Notes: generated by a model from the letters alone, not told the origin. Counted from the first letter of the stretch, positions 9,001 to 16,133 are shown. The stretch: DNA of 64,000 nt from Clostridiaceae bacterium Marseille-Q4143 (GCA_018228645.1 CP073693.1:806001-870000); one strand, 5' to 3'. Numbers and translations are program-made.

Positions 9001-10384
9001 TATGGAGAACGGACGTCGGGTCTATATCTACAAGCTCCGCCAGATCGACGACGACGAGGAGACCGTCCCCCGCGTACAGTTCACCCGTGCGGACGGCTCG
9101 GTCATGACTGAATCGAACTTTCAGGCGCTGCTCACCGACCAGTTCCGCAACTACAAGATCAGCGTGTATCAGGGTCTGCTGGATGAACAGATATACAAGG
9201 CGACTTTAACCGCGGATGGCCAGACCTTCACCCTTCCAATCAAGCTGGGCACTGGCACGCTGAAGGTCCGCGGCAACAATGATACGACTTATCGTGCTAT
9301 CGAGAACAACACGATTCCGAGCGTTAATCCGCAGGAAAAGGATATCATGCTTGTCAGCACTGCACAGACAGACACGCAGTATTATATCAATAACAGCGGT
9401 ATCAGCGTACCTTCCTCTGACGATGTAAAACTGATGGTCGATCACAGTCTGGATGATGCACTTTTAAGTGCGTACATCAATCGAACCTCCAACACCGAAG
9501 GCAAGTATTCATATCAGTTCCGCTATCTCGATCTGGTTGATACCTCAAACGGCAATACCTACGTTACCATGGGTGCTGGTCAGAAAATGAACCTGTACTG
9601 GCCGGTCCCCAGCGATGCAAAGTCAAACTCTGAGTTCCATATCATCCACTTTAAGGGCATCGACCGCGACAGTGACGCTGATGTGAATGAACTTTTGACC
9701 ACTCGTATTCCGGAGAAACTGACATGTGAAACGGTTACAATCGGCGGACAGAAATTCGTTAAGTTCGCAGTTGACTCCTTCTCTCCGTTCGCACTGCTAT
9801 ATGAAAAGGATACGTCTACGCCAACTCAACCGTCCGGCGGCGGAGGCATCGGCGGCGGTGAAGACCCGTACGGCAACCTGACCGTTTCCAAAACCGTAAC
9901 CGGAAAAGCCGGTGATACCGAACAGAAATTCACCTTTACTGTAACGCTGAATCGTTCGATCAGCGGAACCTACGGTGATATGACGTTTAATAAGGGCACC
10001 GCTGTGATCACCCTCAAGCACGGCGAAAGCAGCACAGCCACCAAGCTGCCTGCGGATATCCACTACACGGTCACTGAAAGCGATAACGACGGCTATACGG
10101 TAACGGCAAATGGAGATACCGGTGTAATCAGCGACGGTAAAACCGCTGTGGCAGCCTTTACCAACACCAAGGATAGCGATGATAAACCCGGTACCCCGGA
10201 CGTACCGAGCAAACCGGAAACTCCTGTCACACCGAATCAGCCGAGCAGCCCGGATGTGCCCAAGACGGGAGATACCACGAACCTGGGATTGTGGATTTCC
10301 TTGATGGGACTTTCTCTGGCAGGATTGGTTATATCCCTGGTTGTTGTGAAAAAGAACAGCTATCACGGCAAACGGACGAAATAA
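6011..10384 (+). CDS. Large LPXTG-type cell-surface protein with N-terminal 45-aa repeats
   Basis: A 1457-aa secreted, wall-anchored protein. A signal peptide (MKKRILSGLLVAAMLLASLPTAAFA) runs straight into three near-identical 45-aa repeats (residues 18-152). Then comes a long Gly/Asn/Thr-rich stretch resembling a right-handed beta-helix of the pectate-lyase-like or filamentous adhesin type (about 155-750). An InlB-type Listeria-Bacteroides repeat (VVFDKNGGD...GYDFMGWNTKADG...VYAQWK) lies near 827-903. A Cna-B/Spy0128-like beta domain (LTVSKTVTGKAGDTEQKFTFTV) precedes the end. The sorting signal is VPKTGD near residue 1416, a hydrophobic helix and a basic tail. RBS AGGAGG is 11 nt upstream. 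No sortase gene is in the window. Probably an adhesin; its ligand is unknown. Confidence 0.85.
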   Translation: MKKRILSGLLVAAMLLASLPTAAFAADDTNAEAPDTGETQTILPQSEEDAEQSTVTAPSYEVSLPTAASAADDTNAEAPDTGETQTILPQSEENAEQSTVTAPSYEVSLPTAAFAADDTNAEAPDTGETQTILPQSEEDAEQSTVTAPSYKVSTTAELRNVLTQIATSADTEATIVLNADVTLSNDATSGYISSFGANGKHITVKSDEGEMKKLSFPSYGVLTGDCTFDDVDVIGRRLFCNGYRTIFTENGQIHLSETLYGGGYQTTVASTYVVIAASGYINPSSSSGLHDVIGGSYQGNVVGDTYLEITGDIQMMGGNHLNPGCVKGDGTSGDGASVSNVYVGGNATLIYDNKNSTASPSIEGTYGCEMKGNVTLDIRSGRANEICGTQEFVDTSIIRGDLHIIAGSPDYENTDRTLRLNGNWPIVGAGNRFATFPGAVGNYAVNGDIVIDTYENVWAWDKGTEPDSDDLPNIYGALRGDVGGSITINVHGSHVEDITGADHSNVTGNVTINAVDAELKNSDYDTEYDEGDILANYKSTVTGKCAINVDGGDVHIIQLTSFEQINEGSQITITGSPKIRTGVVSTSNYDTTPENVTVTLTDCTATIPFIQSSTHTRVTNNSDVKLNGLWLTGSLTVDEGSILKTDDLDDMKLSGNVVVNGTWEQLFTGATGPDYDTDVAGTMTVGTSGKYIGHGSTHVAGDVSSSGMMALMKPSEFGGNYAGTNAELRLPAVVTNYTAADIPLKIGGLSTGTTTVNTVDPADWQTLKKPALGDNYILSKKNTDSPAQDVFVLGNADAVGDGWFLKRMADADGTDNYYMWQVANGIRVVFDKNGGDTEADPRIMVQDKVVDAVNHFSLPTVEPTRSGYDFMGWNTKADGTGDAFTAKTDVTSNMTVYAQWKPDEAYAVKIAPMNLTVYVGGDGYHGVIGQDGKFAANDLPEIGFYITLPDDINARLGGTDENPVDLSDKLRLTPVDDNGTMRSWSLELYSDESKSHVMENGRRVYIYKLRQIDDDEETVPRVQFTRADGSVMTESNFQALLTDQFRNYKISVYQGLLDEQIYKATLTADGQTFTLPIKLGTGTLKVRGNNDTTYRAIENNTIPSVNPQEKDIMLVSTAQTDTQYYINNSGISVPSSDDVKLMVDHSLDDALLSAYINRTSNTEGKYSYQFRYLDLVDTSNGNTYVTMGAGQKMNLYWPVPSDAKSNSEFHIIHFKGIDRDSDADVNELLTTRIPEKLTCETVTIGGQKFVKFAVDSFSPFALLYEKDTSTPTQPSGGGGIGGGEDPYGNLTVSKTVTGKAGDTEQKFTFTVTLNRSISGTYGDMTFNKGTAVITLKHGESSTATKLPADIHYTVTESDNDGYTVTANGDTGVISDGKTAVAAFTNTKDSDDKPGTPDVPSKPETPVTPNQPSSPDVPKTGDTTNLGLWISLMGLSLAGLVISLVVVKKNSYHGKRTK
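6062..6466 (+). repeat. Three tandem 135-bp repeats at the start of the surface protein
   Basis: Units are 6062-6196, 6197-6331 and 6332-6466, differing at only a few bases (for example ttt/tct giving Phe/Ser in unit 2). Each unit is 45 codons, so copy number can change without a frameshift. Each unit repeats the end of the signal peptide (LPTAAFAADD), creating three potential signal-peptidase motifs. Confidence 0.95.
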
Positions 10385-10392
10385 GCCAAAGC

Positions 10393-10413
10393 AGGCTGGG
10401 ATATTCCCAGCCT
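10393..10413 (+). terminator. Terminator-like palindrome of the surface-protein gene
   Basis: AGGCTGGGA/TCCCAGCCT forms a 9-bp perfect stem with loop TAT, 8 nt after the stop codon. The expected T-tract is missing because the IS-end palindrome begins one base later (10415). Confidence 0.6.
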
Positions 10414-10414
10414 C

Positions 10415-10464
10415 CAGACTGTAGACAAAGCTCCTTCCTGTGAGGGAGCTTTGTCTACAGTCTG
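10415..10464. repeat. 50-bp perfect palindrome made from the IS end
   Basis: The arms CAGACTGTAGACAAAGCTCC and its complement (20 bp each) enclose a 10-nt loop. The first 38 nt equal the terminal 38 nt of the IS right end (4927-4964, opposite strand). The last 15 nt supply the other terminal repeat. It therefore looks like a miniature IS derivative. It has no T-tract and is not a simple terminator. Confidence 0.8.
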
Positions 10465-10466
10465 AG

Positions 10467-10485
10467 GCAGGCATAATGCCTGCAC
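10467..10485 (+). repeat. Right 19-bp direct repeat bounding the cassette
   Basis: This is an exact copy of 3291-3309, followed by TTTTTT, and lies 4 nt from the stop of the minus-strand DUF3786 gene. It retains the appearance of an intact bidirectional terminator. Confidence 0.85.
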
Positions 10486-10489
10486 TTTT

Positions 10490-11137
10490 TTATCTGGCAC
10501 TTTCCAGCCGTATCACGTCCATCAACTCTGCCAGCCGGTCCAGCAGATCTCCCTGCAGATAATACGTCGTCTCAAAATTTAAAAATTTCATAGTCTGACT
10601 GTCCCAGAGAATCCGGATCTGCGGAGCAAATTCATCATCTCCCTCCCAGAACTGAAGAAGCACCGGGAAGAATGAAAATGCCGGGATCTGAGCCGTCACA
10701 TCCGCACCGGCAAGCCTAGCTTTCACCTCGCCTCCCATGATCTTACAGGCTGCTTTCAATTCTTCCACTTTTCCATTAAATGCATCTGCATACTTCTGTG
10801 CAAAAAGATTGGCATCCGGACTCGACCCCGCTGCCGCAAAATTTCCGATCAATTTCCAGTCACCGGTAAGCGCCGGGATTTCCTGTTCAGTTCCGTGACA
10901 GAGCATATCATAGATGGTCATGACAATGGTATATTCCCGGCACTCCACATAGCCATTCTCCACTTTTCCTTCCACGGCTGCTGTCTTTCGATCAATCCGA
11001 TAGTCCGTATCCAGATACCGGATATACAAATAAGACTCATCTATTGATAAGTGAAATTTCGCCGCCAGTTTTTCCGGATCATATTTCAGGAAATACTGTC
11101 TGCCGATATCTACCTGTTTTTCATAATTGGAAGTCAT
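10490..11137 (-). CDS. DUF3786-type protein
   Basis: This 215-aa cytoplasmic protein reads like DUF3786: an N-terminal YFLKYDPEKLAAKFHLSIDESYLYIRYLDTDYRID, a central MTIYDMLCHG...LTGDWKLIG, and a late FSFFPVLLQFWEGDDEFAPQIRILWD. The function of the family is unknown; it is common in anaerobic Firmicutes and often linked with corrinoid or metal biology, which is only an association. The ATG at 11137 is preferred over 11158 because GGAGG lies 7 nt upstream. The gene ends 4 nt beyond the cassette's right repeat, so the insertion spared its coding sequence. Confidence 0.75.
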   Translation of the reverse strand: MTSNYEKQVDIGRQYFLKYDPEKLAAKFHLSIDESYLYIRYLDTDYRIDRKTAAVEGKVENGYVECREYTIVMTIYDMLCHGTEQEIPALTGDWKLIGNFAAAGSSPDANLFAQKYADAFNGKVEELKAACKIMGGEVKARLAGADVTAQIPAFSFFPVLLQFWEGDDEFAPQIRILWDSQTMKFLNFETTYYLQGDLLDRLAELMDVIRLESAR

Positions 11138-11217
11138 CTTTTTTCCTCCGTCATCCACCTGATTTCTTCTTTTATCTTACACAACTTTCCTTTTCCTGTA
11201 AATCATGGGATTCCACA

Positions 11218-11246
11218 TTGACAGATCATTTTTCTAATGATAAACT
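11218..11246 (+). promoter_or_regulatory. Sigma-A promoter of the mntP leader
   Basis: TTGACA (11218-11223), a 17-nt spacer and TAAACT (11241-11246) match the sigma-A consensus. Transcription would start near 11253. Confidence 0.6.
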
Positions 11247-11252
11247 ATCATC

Positions 11253-11340
11253 AATAAAAATCCCATGAAGAGCATGGAGTTTGTTCATTTTGGAATCATA
11301 TACCCAAGTATAGTCGTTCGTCTGTACTTGGGTTTTTTAA
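11253..11340 (+). promoter_or_regulatory. mntP 5' leader with intrinsic terminator (candidate riboswitch or attenuator)
   Basis: Between the promoter and the mntP RBS lies a leader of about 90 nt. It has a small stem CCATG/CATGG and then a strong terminator: ACCCAAGTA (11302-11310) pairs with TACTTGGGT (11325-11333), followed by six T. A terminator placed 11 nt before the RBS suggests regulated read-through. I do not see the conserved GGGGAGUA-type elements of the yybP-ykoY manganese riboswitch. Confidence 0.5.
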
Positions 11341-11364
11341 TGCTTACGCAGGAGGAAGTCGAAA

Positions 11365-11949
11365 GTGGAATGGAATCTATTATTTTTCTTTAACAGCATA
11401 TTGCTTGGTGTGGGACTGGCCATGGATGCCTTTTCCGTATCTCTTTCCAATGGACTCAATGAACCTCACATGCGGGTGAAAAAAATGTGTATTATTGCAG
11501 GTACCTTCGGATTTTTCCAGGCATTTATGCCTATGGCCGGCTGGTTCTGTGTTCACACGATCGTAGAGTACTTCAAGGCATTTGAAAAATTCATTCCATG
11601 GATTGCCCTCTTCCTGCTGCTTTATATCGGCGGTAAGATGGTATGGGAAGGACTGTACGGTGAGGAGGAAGCAGAAGAAGTGGTCCGCCTTGGAGCTGCC
11701 GGCCTTCTGATGCAGGGAATTGCCACTTCCATCGATGCGTTATCTGTCGGATTTACCATTGCTGATTATGGTTTTGTCATGGCTTTCGTCTGTTCCCTGA
11801 TCGTTGCTGCCACTACCTTTTGTATCAGCTATTCCGGTCTGATCATCGGCAAAAAATTTGGAACCCGATTTGCAGACAGAGCAACTGTTTTCGGCGGTGT
11901 GATTCTGGTTTTCATTGGACTGGAAATCTTCATCACCGGGATCTTCTGA
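11365..11949 (+). CDS. mntP: Manganese efflux pump MntP
   Basis: Six-helix inner-membrane exporter of 194 residues that keeps cytoplasmic Mn2+ low. Two DUF204-type halves are visible: GVGLAMDAFSVSLSNGL with the conserved Asp near the N-terminus, and its internal repeat QGIATSIDALSVGFTIADYG in the second half. These paired Asp residues line the transport path in the family. The start is GTG at 11365 with AGGAGG 9 nt upstream. It follows a leader carrying an intrinsic terminator, so expression is probably controlled by attenuation. A U32-type gene starts 30 nt downstream and may be co-transcribed. Confidence 0.92.
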   Translation: MEWNLLFFFNSILLGVGLAMDAFSVSLSNGLNEPHMRVKKMCIIAGTFGFFQAFMPMAGWFCVHTIVEYFKAFEKFIPWIALFLLLYIGGKMVWEGLYGEEEAEEVVRLGAAGLLMQGIATSIDALSVGFTIADYGFVMAFVCSLIVAATTFCISYSGLIIGKKFGTRFADRATVFGGVILVFIGLEIFITGIF

Positions 11950-11979
11950 TCCGGAAACATCTAATACAGGAGTAATCTC

Positions 11980-13329
11980 ATGACCCTTATACCGCCGGAA
12001 CTTTTTGGAGTTCCCATGATTCCTTTTGGACTCCTCAGCGCATTTGTAAATAAAAAAGAGATACGCATTACAGAATTTTCTGAAACAGGGTTCCGGTTTC
12101 GTACCGCAAAACCATGTTCCGCCCCGGTGAATATCCGCCTTGCTTTCTGGCAGATGGAACTTTCTTCCTATCAAGAAGTATCCCTTTCTGTCACCTCCTT
12201 TTCCTTCGAGCAGCGATATGATTATTTTTATGAATATACTGTACTCACAAAAGATCCCGTCTATCGCTCTGCTGTAAATGCATTGTTGGGTTGGTATGGA
12301 TCTTATGTCAACCTGAAGTTGACCGAAGGCGACAGCGAGCTTTCCATGGCGCTCACCGGATATCCGGCGGAACAGGAGAACATACACTTCGAAACCTTCG
12401 CTGCTCAAAAACAGGCATGGTTTCAGGAACCGGATAATCTGCCGGATTTTTCATTTCTGAATACAAATACTCCGGAACTGGCGATCGAACTGGACCGTCC
12501 GGAACTTTATACTTCTTATCTGAATATGAATTTTTCAGACTGGCTCTCCCAATATTGGGCATCTAACCATCTGTCCTGGCATCCATTGTCCCGGCTGCAG
12601 CTGACTCGCCTTTATATTGGAAATCAGTTCTGTCATCTGCTGTTCCCGGAAGAGGATCTCCTGTTTGCGCTTATGGACAAGGCCTGGGCAGATGGATTGG
12701 CAGTGACCCTTTCCTTTTCTTATCTTCGGGAGTTTATGCTGAAACCAATTCAGCAGCTGCTCGAAACATTAAATTTCTGGTGCCAGAAACACCAGACGAC
12801 CGTGGAAATTGTCGTCAATGACTGGGCTATGGCAGACCTTCTGATAGACTTTCCACATCTGCACCCTATTCTTGGAGTACTTATCAACAAACGCCGGAAA
12901 GATCCACGTCTTTCTTATAAGAAAGGGGAACTTTCCGCCCTCTCCGAAAACAGCATAAATGCAGATTTTTATCGAAATTTTCTTGCCGAAACCTGCAGGA
13001 TCACACGGTATGAAGAGGAATCCTGTGGTTATCTTCCAGAACTACCGGAGGGAAAGCACAGCCTTCATCTGCCCTTTTACCAGACCAACACCTCCCAGTA
13101 CTGTCCACTCTATGCCCGCTGCAAAAGAGGCAGTCGCGGCGCACAGACACTCCCAAAGGACTGCCCCCACTGGTGCAAGGAATATGCCTTTCTCTATCCG
13201 GCTCACCTTCACATGCTCGGACGATATAATTCCCTGTTTGCACTGGATACCGGGATTCTACGGTCGCCGGAACTGCTTGGTGGATGGCTACGAGAAGGCG
13301 TTGACCGTCTGGTTGTCAATCTTCTGTAA
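11980..13329 (+). CDS. U32-type protein with N-terminal PilZ-like region
   Basis: The 449 residues have two parts. Residues 1-150 contain EIRITEFSETGFRFRT and alternating hydrophobic strands that resemble a PilZ-type beta barrel (weak). Residues 180-449 resemble the UbiV-like branch of peptidase U32: ELAIELDRPELYTSYL, VEIVVNDWAMADLL, GVLINKRRKDPRL. A Cys cluster follows (C-x5-C in YCPLYARC and C-x3-C in CPHWC), comparable to the iron-sulfur ligands of UbiU/UbiV. It has RBS AGGAG and ends 23 nt before another U32 protein. U32 members work as RNA hydroxylases or O2-independent hydroxylation factors; the role here is unknown. Confidence 0.6.
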   Translation: MTLIPPELFGVPMIPFGLLSAFVNKKEIRITEFSETGFRFRTAKPCSAPVNIRLAFWQMELSSYQEVSLSVTSFSFEQRYDYFYEYTVLTKDPVYRSAVNALLGWYGSYVNLKLTEGDSELSMALTGYPAEQENIHFETFAAQKQAWFQEPDNLPDFSFLNTNTPELAIELDRPELYTSYLNMNFSDWLSQYWASNHLSWHPLSRLQLTRLYIGNQFCHLLFPEEDLLFALMDKAWADGLAVTLSFSYLREFMLKPIQQLLETLNFWCQKHQTTVEIVVNDWAMADLLIDFPHLHPILGVLINKRRKDPRLSYKKGELSALSENSINADFYRNFLAETCRITRYEEESCGYLPELPEGKHSLHLPFYQTNTSQYCPLYARCKRGSRGAQTLPKDCPHWCKEYAFLYPAHLHMLGRYNSLFALDTGILRSPELLGGWLREGVDRLVVNLL

Positions 13330-13352
13330 TTTTATTTTAATGGAGAATCTTT

Positions 13353-14351
13353 ATGAAACTGACTGTTGGACTTGGATCTGTCGATGAATATATTCGTTTT
13401 AGCGAAGCGGGTGCCGATGAATTCTTCTGCGGGTATGTTCCTTATTCCTGGACGCAGAAATACGACACAATGATGCCTCTTAACAGGAGGGAAGTACTCT
13501 GCTCCAATGTACAGCTGGGTGCTTTCTCCGAGCTGGAAATCCTGTCATCCATGATACGGGACTATCAGCGTCCGGTTCATCTGACCTTCAACTCTCTTTT
13601 CTATCTGCCGGAACAGTATCCTGAGATCGCTAAGATCATGAAAGCCTGTATGTGCCTTGGATTTCAGAGTTATATTATTGCCGACCCGGCGCTCATTCTG
13701 TATCTTCGGGAACATAACATTGACTGTGAGATTCATTTAAGCGGCGAAACCGGGGAAGTCAACAGCCGTATGGTCGATTTTTTCCAGCAGTTTTCTTTAA
13801 AAAGAGTAATTTTTCATCGAAAGAACAACTTTGACGATATGAAAGCAGTCATCGACGCAGAAAAATCCCATGGCGGTCTGCGGTCCAGAACAGAATTTGA
13901 GGCATTCATCCTTAATGAAATGTGCCAATTCGCCGGCGCTTTCTGCAATTCCTTCCACTGTGATGAACTTGGACACCTGTGCCGGGTTTCCTACTGGCTG
14001 GAGCCTTTAAGGGAATCTTGTGGTGACTCATCTCTCAGACAGTTTCACCCGTCACCACCTGCTGCTTCGCCGCAAACAAGCTTGCCACATACCCCCGATC
14101 TTCCGGATGGCTATCTCTGCGGTGCTACCGGATGTGGACTCTGTGCTCTTTACTGCCTTCGGGAAATCGGCATTACTCACCTGAAACTGGTGGGCCGCGG
14201 CAATTACACCGACTATATGGAACAGGATATCCGCATGCTTCGGCGGGCACTTACCTTGCTGGAGCAGAGCACTTCCGAAGAAGAATTTCAGGACACCCTG
14301 CGCCACACGCTTTTTTCCGATAAATGCAGCAGAGCCTGCTACTATCTGTAG
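13353..14351 (+). CDS. Peptidase U32 family protein
   Basis: A 332-aa U32-fold protein. It opens MKLTVGLGSVDEYIRFSEAGADEFFCGY, the typical start of the first strand and helix. The middle holds QSYIIADPALILYLREH and EIHLSGETGEVNSRMVDFF. The Cys-rich block NEMCQFAGAFCNSFHCDEL ends in HLC, matching the [4Fe-4S] ligand pattern of the family. A further set, CGATGCGLCALYC, near the C-terminus is less usual. It follows the larger U32-type gene by 23 nt, and the paired arrangement recalls UbiU/UbiV partners. Substrate and reaction are unknown. Confidence 0.75.
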   Translation: MKLTVGLGSVDEYIRFSEAGADEFFCGYVPYSWTQKYDTMMPLNRREVLCSNVQLGAFSELEILSSMIRDYQRPVHLTFNSLFYLPEQYPEIAKIMKACMCLGFQSYIIADPALILYLREHNIDCEIHLSGETGEVNSRMVDFFQQFSLKRVIFHRKNNFDDMKAVIDAEKSHGGLRSRTEFEAFILNEMCQFAGAFCNSFHCDELGHLCRVSYWLEPLRESCGDSSLRQFHPSPPAASPQTSLPHTPDLPDGYLCGATGCGLCALYCLREIGITHLKLVGRGNYTDYMEQDIRMLRRALTLLEQSTSEEEFQDTLRHTLFSDKCSRACYYL

Positions 14352-14392
14352 CAGGCCCTGAGGTGATATAGGAATGTAAGTTTACAGACTTT

Positions 14393-15910
14393 TTATCTTT
14401 CAACTGTTCCTTCCCAAGTATCCATTGCTTTCTTATGGGAAGTCTCATCGTACCAGTGTTTTGTAACGGTCTTTGCACGAGTGTAGAATCTCACACCATC
14501 TTTTCCAAGTACATGCAGATCACCGAAGAAGGATTCTTTGTTTCCGGAGAACGGGAAATATGCAGTCGGAACCGGAATACCTACGTTGATACCAACCATA
14601 CCGCCATCGGTCAAAAACTCAAATTTTCTTGCATAATATCCGTTCTGGGTGAAGATTACGGAACCATTTGCAAACGGATTTGCGTTCATCAGAGCAAGTC
14701 CTTCGTCAAAATCTTTCACTCTCTTAATCAGCGTTACCGGTCCGAAGATCTCTCTGTCACCTACGGTCATGCCCGGTTTTACGTTATCAAGAATGGTCGG
14801 TCCTACGAAGAATCCATTCTGATACGGCTCGTCTACTTTCACATTTCTTCCATCCAGTACCAGCGTAGCACCTTCGTCTACACCTTTCTGAATCCACTCA
14901 CATACTTTCTGCTGATGTGCCTTTGATACCACCGGACCAAGTTTGGTCTCCGGGTCATAGGAGCATCCCACTTTCATAGCTTCTGCTTTCTTCTTCAGCA
15001 GTGCGACGAATTTATCTGCAATGCTCTCCTGTACCACGATAACCGGCAGAGCCATGCAGCGCATTCCTGCGCATCCGTAAGTGGAGTTGATGATTGCATT
15101 GGTTGCACTCTCCAGATCAGCATCTTCCAGAACCAGTGCATGGTTCTTTGCCTCACACTGTGCCTGTACACGTTTTCCGTTTGCTGCTGCTTTAGAGTAA
15201 ATATATTTACCAACACCGGTTGTTCCTACGAAAGTAACAGCCTTTACACGAGGATCGGTCATGAAAATCTCAGCTTCCTGACGGCTGCAGGTTACCAGGT
15301 TTACAACACCTTTCGGGAATCCTGCTTCCTCATAGAAGAGTTCCAGAATTCTCATGGAAGTCAGCGGAGTCTGGCTTGCTGCTTTTAATACTACCGTGTT
15401 ACCGGTAGCAATTGCCAGCGGAACCATCCAGCCCCACGGAATCATAGCCGGGAAGTTAAACGGAACGATGCCTGCTACAACGCCGAGCGGCATACGGTAG
15501 GTTGCAGTATCAAATCCGGTAGTTACCTGAAGGGATGCATCTCCCTGTACCAGAGTCGGAAGGCTGCATGCATGCTCTGTCGGCTCAATAGCCTTCAGCA
15601 CATCACCTCTGGCCTCTCCAAGAGTTTTTCCAAGCTCTTTGGAGCAGAGAAGTGTCAGTTCATCCAGATGCTCTACCAGTACATTTCTCCATTTAAACAT
15701 CATCTGTGTTCTTGCACTTAAAGATTTCTGAGACCACTCCGGGAAAGCAGCCTGTGCAGAAGCGATTGCCTCTTCTACTTCCTCTGCAGTACAGCACGGA
15801 ACTTCTGCCATCACTTCACCAGTACTGGAGTTGGTTACTTCCATCCATTTCGTTGTCTTAGACTCTTTCCACTCTCCGTTTACACAATATTTTTTTCTTT
15901 CTACACCCAT
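14393..15910 (-). CDS. mmsA: CoA-acylating methylmalonate-semialdehyde dehydrogenase
   Basis: NAD-dependent aldehyde dehydrogenase of 505 residues in the MmsA/IolA branch, which converts (methyl)malonate semialdehyde plus CoA to propionyl- or acetyl-CoA and CO2. Seen: VPFNFPAMIPWGWMVPLAIATGN, the NAD loop FVGTTGVGKYIY, and the catalytic Cys in GCAGMRCMA. The usual general-base Glu loop is replaced by AKNHALVLEDAD, as is normal for this CoA-dependent subgroup. Start ATG at 15910 has GGAGGA upstream. A divergent IclR regulator with a shared 223-nt promoter region is the likely controller. The true substrate could be another CoA-acylated aldehyde. Confidence 0.8.
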   Translation of the reverse strand: MGVERKKYCVNGEWKESKTTKWMEVTNSSTGEVMAEVPCCTAEEVEEAIASAQAAFPEWSQKSLSARTQMMFKWRNVLVEHLDELTLLCSKELGKTLGEARGDVLKAIEPTEHACSLPTLVQGDASLQVTTGFDTATYRMPLGVVAGIVPFNFPAMIPWGWMVPLAIATGNTVVLKAASQTPLTSMRILELFYEEAGFPKGVVNLVTCSRQEAEIFMTDPRVKAVTFVGTTGVGKYIYSKAAANGKRVQAQCEAKNHALVLEDADLESATNAIINSTYGCAGMRCMALPVIVVQESIADKFVALLKKKAEAMKVGCSYDPETKLGPVVSKAHQQKVCEWIQKGVDEGATLVLDGRNVKVDEPYQNGFFVGPTILDNVKPGMTVGDREIFGPVTLIKRVKDFDEGLALMNANPFANGSVIFTQNGYYARKFEFLTDGGMVGINVGIPVPTAYFPFSGNKESFFGDLHVLGKDGVRFYTRAKTVTKHWYDETSHKKAMDTWEGTVER

Positions 15911-15975
15911 GATTTCTCCTCCAATTTTGCAAGCCATTATTTCATTTTGCGTGTTTCAATTTCGAATGTAATTTA

Positions 15976-16004
15976 TATATATCACTTTCTGTTTTCAAAG
16001 TCAA
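15976..16004 (-). promoter_or_regulatory. Promoter of mmsA in the mmsA-iclR divergent region
   Basis: On the minus strand TTGACT (15999-16004), a 17-nt spacer and TATATA (15976-15981) form a sigma-A promoter. The surrounding AT-rich interval 15911-16133 also serves the divergent IclR gene. TTGATT upstream of TATTATAAT is a candidate for that direction. No clear IclR palindrome was found. Confidence 0.55.
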
Positions 16005-16133
16005 TATTATTTTTCTATTTTCTAAATTTAATTTCATTATTTGAACTCTGATTTTGTATTTTAGTTTTCTATTGATTTTTTTGCCATTTTCATAGTATTA
16101 TAATAAGTAAGATCGAATCAGAAAGGTAATACT

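Larger units (their letters stand above)
3291..10485. mobile_element. Composite cassette: IS1182-like element, cargo and minimal IS-end palindrome
   Basis: About 7.2 kb lies between two copies of a 19-bp palindromic direct repeat. The left end is a full-length IS1182-like element (3310-4964). The right end is a 50-bp palindrome (10415-10464) made of the same terminal sequence. The cargo between them holds an XRE regulator, a truncated tyrosine recombinase and a large surface protein whose base composition looks richer in GC-type codons than the flanking genes. The inner edge at each end abuts a terminator-like palindrome belonging to a cargo gene. What is seen: the repeats and ends. What is inferred: movement of the whole segment in one event. 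Confidence 0.65.

Noticed and set aside
3310..10464. Invertible phase-variation cassette driven by the recombinase
   Set aside because: Inverted ends and a recombinase gene are both present, but the recombinase lacks its N-terminal half and first catalytic Arg, the ends match the IS terminal repeats, and outer direct repeats indicate transposition.
11253..11340. Classical yybP-ykoY manganese riboswitch
   Set aside because: The conserved GGGGAGUA-type element and paired loops were not found; only the terminator and a small stem are clear.
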